Source: Pandoraea anhela (lineage in GTDB: Bacteria; Pseudomonadota; Gammaproteobacteria; Burkholderiales; Burkholderiaceae). Taken from it: a stretch of 64,000 nt of DNA. The notes beneath the pieces are model-generated. The model had not been told where the DNA came from. It saw only the letters and a list, made by a program, of their open reading frames with translations, and made no database searches. Positions 56,964-64,000 of the stretch are shown here, piece after piece (within the stretch, counting starts at the first letter, position 1; the number at the start of each line of letters is the position of its first letter). A program made the translations under genes and the position numbers. The stretch covers positions 1-64,000 of the forward strand of contig NZ_CABPSB010000008.1 of NCBI RefSeq assembly GCF_902459655.1. Direction: 5' to 3'.

Positions 56964-59849
56964 ATGATCCATCCGAACGCACAAGTTTCCCCGGGCCATG
57001 GCCCCGACATGGGCACGCCGCTGCGCATGAGCGAGGTGGGCGTCACGCTGGAGATCGACGGCCAAAGCGTGACGGTGCCGGCCGGCACGTCGATCATGCG
57101 CGCCGCAGCGGGCAATGACGTCAACATCCCCAAGCTCTGCGCCACCGACTCGCTCGAGCCGTTCGGCTCCTGCCGGCTCTGTCTCGTCGAAATCGAGGGG
57201 CGGCGCGGCTTTCCCGCGTCATGCACGACGCCGGTCGAGCCGGGCATGAAGGTGCGCACGCAGTCGCCGAAATTGCAGGAACTGCGGCGCAACGTGATGG
57301 AACTCTACATCTCCGATCACCCGCTCGATTGCCTGACCTGCGCGGCTAACGGCGACTGCGAGTTGCAGGACATGGCGGGCGTGACAGGGCTGCGCGAAGT
57401 GCGCTACGGGTTCGACGGCGATAACCACCTCAACAGTGTCAAGGACGAATCGAATCCTTACTTCACGTACGACCCGTCGAAGTGCATCGTTTGCAATCGC
57501 TGCGTGCGGGCTTGCGAAGAGACGCAGGGCACCTTCGCGCTCACGATCTCGGGGCGCGGCTTCGAGGCGCGTGTCTCGGCCGGCCAGGATCAGCCGTTCA
57601 TGGCGTCGGAGTGCGTGTCGTGCGGCGCGTGCGTTGCGGCGTGTCCGACGGCGACGTTGCAGGAGACGCGCGTCATCGAGATGGGGCAGCCGGAGCATGC
57701 GGTGGTGACGACTTGCGCGTATTGCGGCGTCGGCTGTGCGTTCAAGGCCGAGATGAAAGGCGGCGAAGTCGTGCGCATGACGCCGTACAAGGACGGTCAG
57801 GCCAACGAAGGGCACGCCTGCGTCAAGGGGCGCTTCGCCTGGGGATATGCCACGCACAAGGAGCGCATCACCAAGCCGATGATCCGGAGCAAGATCACCG
57901 ATCCGTGGCGCGAGGTGTCGTGGGACGAGGCGCTGGACTATGCCGCGTCCGAGTTTCGCCGTCTTCAGGCGAAGTACGGCGTCGACGCCATCGGTGGCAT
58001 TACGTCGTCGCGCTGCACGAACGAAGAGACGTATCTCGTGCAGAAACTCGTGCGCGCCGCGTTCGGCAACAACAACGTGGACACTTGTGCCCGGGTTTGC
58101 CACTCGCCGACCGGCTATGGCCTGAAGCAAACGCTCGGCGAGTCGGCCGGCACGCAGACGTTCAAGTCCATCGAGCATGCCGACGTCATTCTGGTGATGG
58201 GGGCGAACCCGACCGACGGGCACCCCGTGTTCGCTTCGCGGCTCAAGCGCCGTGTGCGCGAAGGGGCGAAGCTGATCGTGATCGATCCGCGGCGCATCGA
58301 TATCGTGGACGGGCCGCACGTGAAGGCGGCGTACCACCTGCCGCTGCGTCCCGGCACCAACGTGGCGATGGTCAATGCCCTCGCGCACGTGATCGTGACC
58401 GAGGGTCTGCTGGCCGAGGCGTTCATCGCCGAGCGCTGCGAGGACCGCGCGTTCGCCCAGTGGCGCGATTTCGTGGCGTTGCCGGAAAACTCGCCGGAAG
58501 CGGTGTCCGTCGTGACCGGTGTGCCTGCCGATCAGATTCGCGGTGCGGCGCGGCTTTACGCGACGGGGGGCAATGCGGCGATCTATTACGGACTCGGCGT
58601 CACGGAGCATGCGCAGGGGTCGACGACGGTGATGGGCATCGCCAATCTGGCGATGGCGACGGGCAACGTCGGGCGCGAAGGCGTGGGCGTGAACCCGCTG
58701 CGCGGGCAGAACAACGTTCAGGGCTCTTGCGACATGGGGTCGTTCCCGCACGAGTTGCCGGGCTATCGTCACGTAGCCGATACGCTGGTGCGCGAGGAAT
58801 TCGAGGCCGCCTGGGGCGTCACGTTGCAGGCCGAGCCGGGGCTGCGCATCCCGAACATGTTCGACGCGGCGATTCATGGCAGCTTCAAGGGGCTTTACTG
58901 CCAGGGCGAGGACATCGTTCAGTCCGACCCGAATACGCAGCATGTGGCGGCGGCGATGGAAGCGATGGAGTGCATCGTCGTGCAGGATATCTTCCTGAAC
59001 GAGACTGCCAAGTACGCGCATGTGCTGTTGCCGGGCACTACTTTCCTCGAAAAAGACGGCACGTTCACGAACGCGGAGCGGCGCATCTCCCGCGTGCGGC
59101 GCGTCATGGCGCCGCTGCCCGGCATGGCGGACTGGGAAGTCACGATCGCCCTGGCCAGGCGGCTCGGTTATGACATGCCTTACTCGCATCCGTCTCAGAT
59201 CATGGACGAGATCGCGCGCCTGACGCCGACGTTCCGTGGCGTGAGCTACCGGCGGCTCGACGAGGCGGGCAGCCTGCAATGGCCGTGCAACGACGACGCG
59301 CCCGACGGCACGCCGATCATGCACGTCGACGGCTTCGTGCGCGGCAAGGGACGCTTCATCATCACGCGCTATGTGCCGACGGACGAGAAGGTCACGCCGC
59401 GCTACCCGCTGCTGCTCACCACGGGGCGCATCCTCTCGCAATACAATGTCGGTGCGCAGACGCGCCGTACGCACAATGTCCACTGGCATGACGAAGACCG
59501 GCTCGAAATCCATCCGCACGATGCGCAAGAGCGGGGTATCAACGACGGCGATTGGGTCGGGATTCGCAGCCGCGCGGGCGAGACGGTGTTGCGCGCGGTG
59601 CTCAGCGAGCGGATGCAGCCCGGCGTCGTCTACACGACGTTCCACTTCCCCGAGTCGGGGGCGAACGTCATCACGACGGACAACTCGGACTGGGCGACCA
59701 ACTGTCCGGAGTACAAGGTGACGGCGGTGCAGGTGCTGCCGGTGGCGCAGCCCTCGGCGTGGCAAGCCAAATATTCGACGTTCAACCGCACGCAGCTCGA
59801 ACTGCTCGATGCGGCCCGCAATCCTGCCGAACCTGTCACGGCGAAGTAG
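56964..59849 (+). CDS. fdsA: NAD-dependent formate dehydrogenase, catalytic alpha subunit
   Basis: The 961-residue molybdoenzyme has an N-terminal [2Fe-2S] domain (Cys59, 70, 73, 87), a His-Cys3 [4Fe-4S] site (HPLDCLTCAANGDC, 119-132), two ferredoxin-like clusters (174-184 and 217-227), a further cluster (CAYCGVGC, 251-258, with Cys286) and the Mo-bis-MGD domain. Cys379 in RVCHS is the Mo ligand, followed by the conserved His380. It oxidises formate to CO2 in the cytoplasm. ATG 56964 has AGGAGG upstream; the frame is open to 56856, overlapping fdsB. Confidence 0.94.
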   Translation: MIHPNAQVSPGHGPDMGTPLRMSEVGVTLEIDGQSVTVPAGTSIMRAAAGNDVNIPKLCATDSLEPFGSCRLCLVEIEGRRGFPASCTTPVEPGMKVRTQSPKLQELRRNVMELYISDHPLDCLTCAANGDCELQDMAGVTGLREVRYGFDGDNHLNSVKDESNPYFTYDPSKCIVCNRCVRACEETQGTFALTISGRGFEARVSAGQDQPFMASECVSCGACVAACPTATLQETRVIEMGQPEHAVVTTCAYCGVGCAFKAEMKGGEVVRMTPYKDGQANEGHACVKGRFAWGYATHKERITKPMIRSKITDPWREVSWDEALDYAASEFRRLQAKYGVDAIGGITSSRCTNEETYLVQKLVRAAFGNNNVDTCARVCHSPTGYGLKQTLGESAGTQTFKSIEHADVILVMGANPTDGHPVFASRLKRRVREGAKLIVIDPRRIDIVDGPHVKAAYHLPLRPGTNVAMVNALAHVIVTEGLLAEAFIAERCEDRAFAQWRDFVALPENSPEAVSVVTGVPADQIRGAARLYATGGNAAIYYGLGVTEHAQGSTTVMGIANLAMATGNVGREGVGVNPLRGQNNVQGSCDMGSFPHELPGYRHVADTLVREEFEAAWGVTLQAEPGLRIPNMFDAAIHGSFKGLYCQGEDIVQSDPNTQHVAAAMEAMECIVVQDIFLNETAKYAHVLLPGTTFLEKDGTFTNAERRISRVRRVMAPLPGMADWEVTIALARRLGYDMPYSHPSQIMDEIARLTPTFRGVSYRRLDEAGSLQWPCNDDAPDGTPIMHVDGFVRGKGRFIITRYVPTDEKVTPRYPLLLTTGRILSQYNVGAQTRRTHNVHWHDEDRLEIHPHDAQERGINDGDWVGIRSRAGETVLRAVLSERMQPGVVYTTFHFPESGANVITTDNSDWATNCPEYKVTAVQVLPVAQPSAWQAKYSTFNRTQLELLDAARNPAEPVTAK

Positions 59850-59889
59850 GGGCGCGAATTCTGGAATGAAGTGGAGTCAGCGTTAGACG

Positions 59890-60948
59890 ATGTCCAACCC
59901 TTTACGTGAACTGGCGGATGTGAGTGAGGCCGATGCAGCCGATGCAGGAGGTGCCGGTGGTGTGCGTGATAAGGCAGCAAAGCCCGGCGCTGTCGCGGTC
60001 GACGAAACCAGCGAAGCCGCCGGCGCGGATAACACCGGCGTGATCCGCGAAACTGGCCAAGCTCATGAGAGCGGCGCCGTCGACGGCGTCGATGGGATGC
60101 CTGCGCCCGTGTGCGATGTGGCGCCCGCGGCCATCGACCCGGAGCGCCTGTCGCCGCAGGCGTCGTTCGCCGTGCGGCGATTTCGCCATGGCGGCTGGCA
60201 GCAAGCGAGCGACGAATTGGCCGAAGAAGTACCCGTCGCACTGGAGTTCAACGGCATCTCTCATGTGGTGATGCTTGCGACGCCGGCCGATATCGAAGAT
60301 TTTGCGTTGGGCTTCGCGTTGTCGGAGGGCATTCTGAATGATCGCCGCGAATGTTACGGCGTCGATGTCTCGGCCACGTCGTTGGGCATTACCGCGCATC
60401 TCGACATCTCGTCGCGGGCGTTCGCGGGGCTCAAGGAGCGCCGTCGCAACCTGACGGGGCGCACCGGCTGCGGGCTTTGCGGCACGGAAAGCCTCGATCA
60501 GGTGCTGCGGCCGCTGCCCTCGGCCGGCGAGCCGTTGCGCGTGAGGCATGCCGCGCTGGCGGCCGCGCACGCGGGATTGGCCGCGCGTCAGCCGCTCAAC
60601 GGCGTGACGGGTGCGGTGCACGGCGCGGCGTGGTGCTCCCCGCAGGGCGAGATCCTTTCTCTGCGTGAGGACGTCGGCCGTCACAACGCACTCGACAAGC
60701 TCATCGGCGCTTTGGCGCGCGAAGGGCGGGCGTTCGACGGTGGCTTTGTGCTCATGACGAGTCGTGCGAGCGTCGAAATCGTGCAAAAGGCCGCGCAAGT
60801 GGGCATTCCGATGGTCGCAGCCGTCTCCGCGGCTACGGCGCTGGCGGTGCGCACGGCGCAGGCGGCGGGCGTCACGCTCGTCGGCTTTGTGCGGGCGGAG
60901 CAGTGTGTCATCTACACCGGCGGTGCGACGCTCGATGCGCAGGCATGA
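59890..60948 (+). CDS. fdsC: Formate dehydrogenase accessory sulfurtransferase FdsC/FdhD
   Basis: The 352-residue protein is FdhD-like; Cys194 and Cys197 in TGCGLCGTE are the sulfur-transfer cysteines. It sulfurates the molybdenum cofactor before insertion into FdsA. The first 80 or so residues are an Ala/Gly/Asp-rich extension not typical of the family, and the recognisable domain begins near PERLSPQASF. A later start cannot be excluded, but I see no better one with a ribosome-binding site. It follows fdsA by 40 bases. Confidence 0.87.
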   Translation: MSNPLRELADVSEADAADAGGAGGVRDKAAKPGAVAVDETSEAAGADNTGVIRETGQAHESGAVDGVDGMPAPVCDVAPAAIDPERLSPQASFAVRRFRHGGWQQASDELAEEVPVALEFNGISHVVMLATPADIEDFALGFALSEGILNDRRECYGVDVSATSLGITAHLDISSRAFAGLKERRRNLTGRTGCGLCGTESLDQVLRPLPSAGEPLRVRHAALAAAHAGLAARQPLNGVTGAVHGAAWCSPQGEILSLREDVGRHNALDKLIGALAREGRAFDGGFVLMTSRASVEIVQKAAQVGIPMVAAVSAATALAVRTAQAAGVTLVGFVRAEQCVIYTGGATLDAQA

Positions 60949-60992
60949 GCGTCGCACCCAGGCGAAGTCAATGAAGCGGCAGGAGATTTTCG

Positions 60993-61232
60993 ATGGACGG
61001 TCATAATCTCGTGCGGATGGCGAATCGCATTGCAGACTTCTTCGAATCGTTGCCCGATCGGGAGGAGGCGATGGGCGAAGTGGCCACGCATCTGCACAAG
61101 TTCTGGGATCCGCGCATGCGCGCCCAGATTCTGGCGCTTGCCGATACGCCGGCTGGCGACGACATGCACACGCTGGTGCGTGAGGCGCTCGCGCGCTATC
61201 GCGCGCGGCTGACCCCCGTTGCCCGAAGCTGA
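60993..61232 (+). CDS. fdsD: Formate dehydrogenase delta subunit
   Basis: The 79-residue protein matches FdsD (LVRMANRIADFFESLPDREE, and the FWDPRMR segment near its centre). It is needed for full activity of soluble formate dehydrogenases, perhaps in cofactor insertion. AGGAG at about 60979-60983 precedes ATG 60993. It closes the fdsGBACD operon. Confidence 0.9.
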   Translation: MDGHNLVRMANRIADFFESLPDREEAMGEVATHLHKFWDPRMRAQILALADTPAGDDMHTLVREALARYRARLTPVARS

Positions 61233-61325
61233 GCTGATCGTGCAGGATCGTGTCCGACACCGCCGACGCTCGTTCTCCGGTCGCGGCGGGTTTGGCGCGA
61301 AGCTACGCAGCTCGCGGTATAGTAG

Positions 61326-61622
<297 letters not shown>

Positions 61623-61670
61623 TGCGGCTTGCGGGATGCGGGCGGATTTCGGCGCAAAGCTTCCGGATTT

Positions 61671-61703
61671 CGCCCACAGCCCCGTCCTGCGGGGCCGTGG
61701 GCG
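61671..61703 (+). other. Strong hairpin after the ETFPASDP gene
   Basis: CGCCCAC and GCCCCG pair with CGGGG and GTGGGCG around TCCTG. There is no T run, so it is only a possible terminator for the upstream gene. Confidence 0.45.
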
Positions 61704-61804
61704 AAAATAAATCTCGGCGCCGGCGCGGGTTTGCCGCCCGGTCTGACCGAATTCGTGGCAAAATGCCGCGCCTGACTCTCTCAGGCTGGGACTGTAAAAA
61801 ATAA

Positions 61805-62173
61805 ATGGCGGCAGGTACGGTAAAAAAAGTTCGACGCTACGCGCTGGAAACCATCGACGTGATGGGACAGAGCGGGCTTGGCGTCGTCGAGCGCCCTGAC
61901 GGGCGTTTCGTCATGTATCCGGAGTACTGGACACAGACGCAGGCGCTCAGCCAGAAGATGCGCACGCTTTACCGTCGTAACTGCCAGCTCGAGTACCAGT
62001 TGGCGAAGCTCACGCGAGAACTCGATCGCTTGCGCACCGTCGTCGACACGCCGCGTCCCGCCGGCAATCCGCAGGCGTCCTTGCCCGGCACCGACGTGCC
62101 GCAGCCCGAGCCGAAGCCTGAACGCAAACCCGCCGCCGAATTACCGCCCCGACGACGTAAGCGCGCCGCCTGA
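61805..62173 (+). CDS. Hypothetical protein with coiled coil and basic tail
   Basis: The 122-residue protein has a compact N terminus (VERPDGRFVMYPEYWTQ), a heptad-rich helix (about 45-80: ALSQKMRTLYRRNCQLEYQL and on) and a Pro/Lys/Arg-rich tail ending RRRKRAA. I do not recognise the family. The basic end could bind nucleic acid, which is speculation. An A-rich leader precedes ATG 61805. Confidence 0.6.
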   Translation: MAAGTVKKVRRYALETIDVMGQSGLGVVERPDGRFVMYPEYWTQTQALSQKMRTLYRRNCQLEYQLAKLTRELDRLRTVVDTPRPAGNPQASLPGTDVPQPEPKPERKPAAELPPRRRKRAA

Positions 62174-62341
62174 GCGGCATTGCCGCGACGGCCCTGTCTT
62201 CCGTCCCGGCCACGATGTGCCAGCCTCCCGATTCAGTTGGTGACATTAGCGAATTTTCCGACGTATCCGAAAGTCTCAAAAAAGTTTAAAAAAGTCCCGT
62301 TCCGATTAACAGCCAGCTTTCTGCCCGCTTCGCCGACCATC

Positions 62342-63103
62342 ATGGCGCTTACCGCAACGCAACTCGAAACCTTCCGTAACGACGGTTATCTGATCCTTCC
62401 GCGCTACGTCGCGCAGGCCGACTGCGAGGCGATTCTGACGGACGTGCGAGCGCAGTTGGCGGCGGCAACGCTACCGCTCGAATTCGAAGCGGATGTCGGC
62501 TACGAGGGAGCGCCGCAGTCGCGCGATGCGGAAGGGGGCCAGACAGTCCGGCGTCTGCTCAAGGCCTATGACCGCGGCGATGCGCTGCGCCGTTGGGCCA
62601 CGCGCCCGGATCTCGTCGAGTCGCTCGCCCAGATTTTCGGTGAAGACGTCGTCCTTACGCTGGCGCATCACAACTGCGTGATGACCAAGCATCCGCATTT
62701 CGGCACGGCGACCGGCTGGCACCGGGACATTCGCTATTGGTCGTTCCCCGAAAACTCGCTCGTCTCGGTATGGCTCGCGTTGGGGCCGGAAACGCGCGAT
62801 AACGGTGCGCTTCGCTTCATTCCGGGCTCGCACCGCGAGCAACTCAAGCCGCATCAACTCGATTCTCTCGACTTCCTGCGCCCGGACGAACCGGACAATC
62901 AGCCGCTCGTCGCACGCGGCAAGCAGGTCGAACTCGCCCAGGGCGATGTCGTGCTGTTCCACAGCGGCCTGTTCCATGCGGCAGGTCGGAACGAAGGCCA
63001 TACCACGAAATTTTCCGTCGTCTTCGCCTATCGTGGTGAGAGCAATCCCCCGAAGCCCGGCACACGTTCCGCGTCGGCGGGTGAGGTGGCGCTCGGCCAC
63101 TGA
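62342..63103 (+). CDS. Phytanoyl-CoA dioxygenase (PhyH) family protein
   Basis: The 253-residue Fe(II)/2-oxoglutarate-dependent dioxygenase begins with the family helix TATQLETFRNDGYLILPRYV. The iron ligands are His127 and Asp129 in WHRDIRYW, with distal His212 in GLFHAAG; Arg216 nearby may bind 2-oxoglutarate. It hydroxylates an unidentified small molecule. ATG 62342 gives the family N terminus; the frame is open to 62180. It appears monocistronic. Confidence 0.82.
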   Translation: MALTATQLETFRNDGYLILPRYVAQADCEAILTDVRAQLAAATLPLEFEADVGYEGAPQSRDAEGGQTVRRLLKAYDRGDALRRWATRPDLVESLAQIFGEDVVLTLAHHNCVMTKHPHFGTATGWHRDIRYWSFPENSLVSVWLALGPETRDNGALRFIPGSHREQLKPHQLDSLDFLRPDEPDNQPLVARGKQVELAQGDVVLFHSGLFHAAGRNEGHTTKFSVVFAYRGESNPPKPGTRSASAGEVALGH

Positions 63104-63495
63104 CGCGCGTCGGTCGGCCAGTCGTACTTCGGTGCATCGGCGGCATGCCTCCACGTGAAGACGCGTGGTGACGCTTGGAGATGCGTGGTCGGTGCGTACT
63201 CGGTGCGTGCTCGATGCGTGGTCGATCCCCCCTGTGTCAGCCGCCATTGGCGCGCTGTTCTCGGCGAATGCCGGCATTTTGGGTGCTTTCCTAAAGCGAT
63301 AAGCACCTTTTCCCGCGTAGACTCTTCGGCCACCCTTGTGATGTCGGGCGCTGGCGCTTGTGAGCCGTATCGACCTGCTGTCGATACCGTGCCGCCCCAG
63401 TAATCTGCCTGACGCCATTCCATGAACAAGTGACGTGTCGCGCCCCTACGGATGCCATGCCGTGCGGCGTGCAGGTCCGTTTCCGGAGGAGACAC
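63104..63495. other. Intergenic region with 11-bp repeats
   Basis: Four 11-mers related to TCGGTGCGTGC run from 63178 to 63221. The rest shows no gene; the symporter promoter is expected toward the right end. Confidence 0.5.
63178..63221 (+). repeat. 4 x 11-bp imperfect tandem repeat
   Basis: GAGATGCGTGG, TCGGTGCGTAC, TCGGTGCGTGC and TCGATGCGTGG follow each other after the PhyH gene. Confidence 0.8.
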
Positions 63496-64000
63496 GTGTC
63501 CCATTTACCCATTACCCCAGCCGCCCCCGCTGCCGCATCGGAGGCGCCCGGCGACCTCAGGCGTGCCACCTGGGGATCGCGATTGGGGTTCGTTCTGGCC
63601 GCTGCCGGCTCCGCGGTCGGGCTCGGTGCAGTGTGGAAGTTCCCGTACGTGGTCGGTCAACACGGCGGCGGCGCGTTTCTCGCCGTCTATCTGGGATGTG
63701 TCCTGACGCTGGGCGTCGCATTGCTGCTCGCAGAGATGACCGTCGGCCGCCTGACGGGCCAATCGATCACGACGGCACTGCGCACATTGAGCGGACGCGG
63801 CTGGGCATGGGTCGGTCGCGTGGCGACATTCAACGCTTTTGCCATCCTGTCGTTCTACGTCGTCGTGGGCGGCTGGACGGTGACGTATCTGTTGCGCGCT
63901 ATCACCGGCTCCGTGCTGGAGAATGACACGGCGCGTCTGGTCGGCGAGTTCTCCGCATTCACCGCAGATCCGGTCGCGTCGCTCGCCAGCATGGGCGTCT
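63496..64000 (+). CDS. Sodium:neurotransmitter symporter family transporter (partial)
   Basis: The start GTG 63496 has GGAGGA five bases upstream, and the frame runs off the right edge (168 residues visible). The segment WGSRLGFVLAAAGSAVGLGA, then VWKFPYVVGQHGGGAFL, is the TM1 signature of NSS/LeuT-like transporters, which import amino acids or related compounds with Na+. About four TM helices are visible. The substrate is unknown. Confidence 0.85.
   Translation, partial: MSHLPITPAAPAAASEAPGDLRRATWGSRLGFVLAAAGSAVGLGAVWKFPYVVGQHGGGAFLAVYLGCVLTLGVALLLAEMTVGRLTGQSITTALRTLSGRGWAWVGRVATFNAFAILSFYVVVGGWTVTYLLRAITGSVLENDTARLVGEFSAFTADPVASLASMGV

Noticed and set aside
61671-61703. Calling the hairpin a Rho-independent terminator
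   Set aside because: The stem is strong but no T run follows on either strand.

Overview
The window is high-GC bacterial chromosome, densely packed with genes. It has no rRNA or tRNA gene, no CRISPR array and no insertion sequence that I can see. Gene content (fdsGBACD formate dehydrogenase with fdsR, HU, PuuD-type urate oxidation, Burkholderiales-style CadR/CadA, pel genes) and codon use point to a betaproteobacterium of the Burkholderiaceae. Pandoraea is my best guess, but that is inference from gene content and not a database match.

Layout. (1) 577-4763: a four-gene block of circularly permuted ATP-grasp, alpha-E, transglutaminase-like and Anbu (proteasome-like peptidase) genes, then a convergent MATE exporter. 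(2) 6663-17806: a purine locus. uraH and puuD (urate to hydroxyisourate and onward) diverge from an NCS2 purine permease translationally coupled to an 8-oxoguanine deaminase; next come a LysR regulator and a complete BMP-type nucleoside/purine ABC importer (ATPase, two permeases, lipoprotein). (3) 18027-22590: a cupin protein, a YbiT-like ABC-F ATPase, an aldehyde dehydrogenase and a DUF1289 protein. (4) 22975-29915: on the minus strand, an EAL protein, a GGDEF diguanylate cyclase and outer-membrane phospholipase A in series, then an SQR-like flavoprotein. (5) 29445-32470: divergent cadR/cadA with a recognisable MerR-type promoter. (6) 32560-35472: CHAD protein, HU, metallophosphoesterase.

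(7) 35815-42787: pelDEFG plus a GalE-like epimerase. PelD keeps its c-di-GMP binding residues. The epimerase carries Ser at the position of E. coli GalE Tyr299, which suggests it handles N-acetylated UDP-sugars as PelX does. pelABC are not next to this block. (8) 43149-48635: ferredoxin-NADP reductase, then a convergent iron-uptake operon (DUF3325, DUF3649, PepSY protein, TonB-dependent receptor) preceded by a Fur-like box. (9) 49107-50363: fatty acid desaturase. (10) 50603-61232: a YdeP/FdhF-type molybdoenzyme with a small coupled winged-helix gene, divergent from fdsR and the fdsGBACD operon. Repeated TATGCA/TGCATA inverted repeats lie in both control regions. (11) 61371-64000: a small protein with a duplicated ETFPASDP motif, a coiled-coil hypothetical, a PhyH-family dioxygenase and the start of a sodium:neurotransmitter-type symporter.

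Two themes recur. One is c-di-GMP: a cyclase and phosphodiesterase pair lies about 9 kb from the c-di-GMP-responsive pel genes. The other is a set of short tandem repeats (8-13 bp, 2-6 copies) that repeatedly sit on or just after stop codons.
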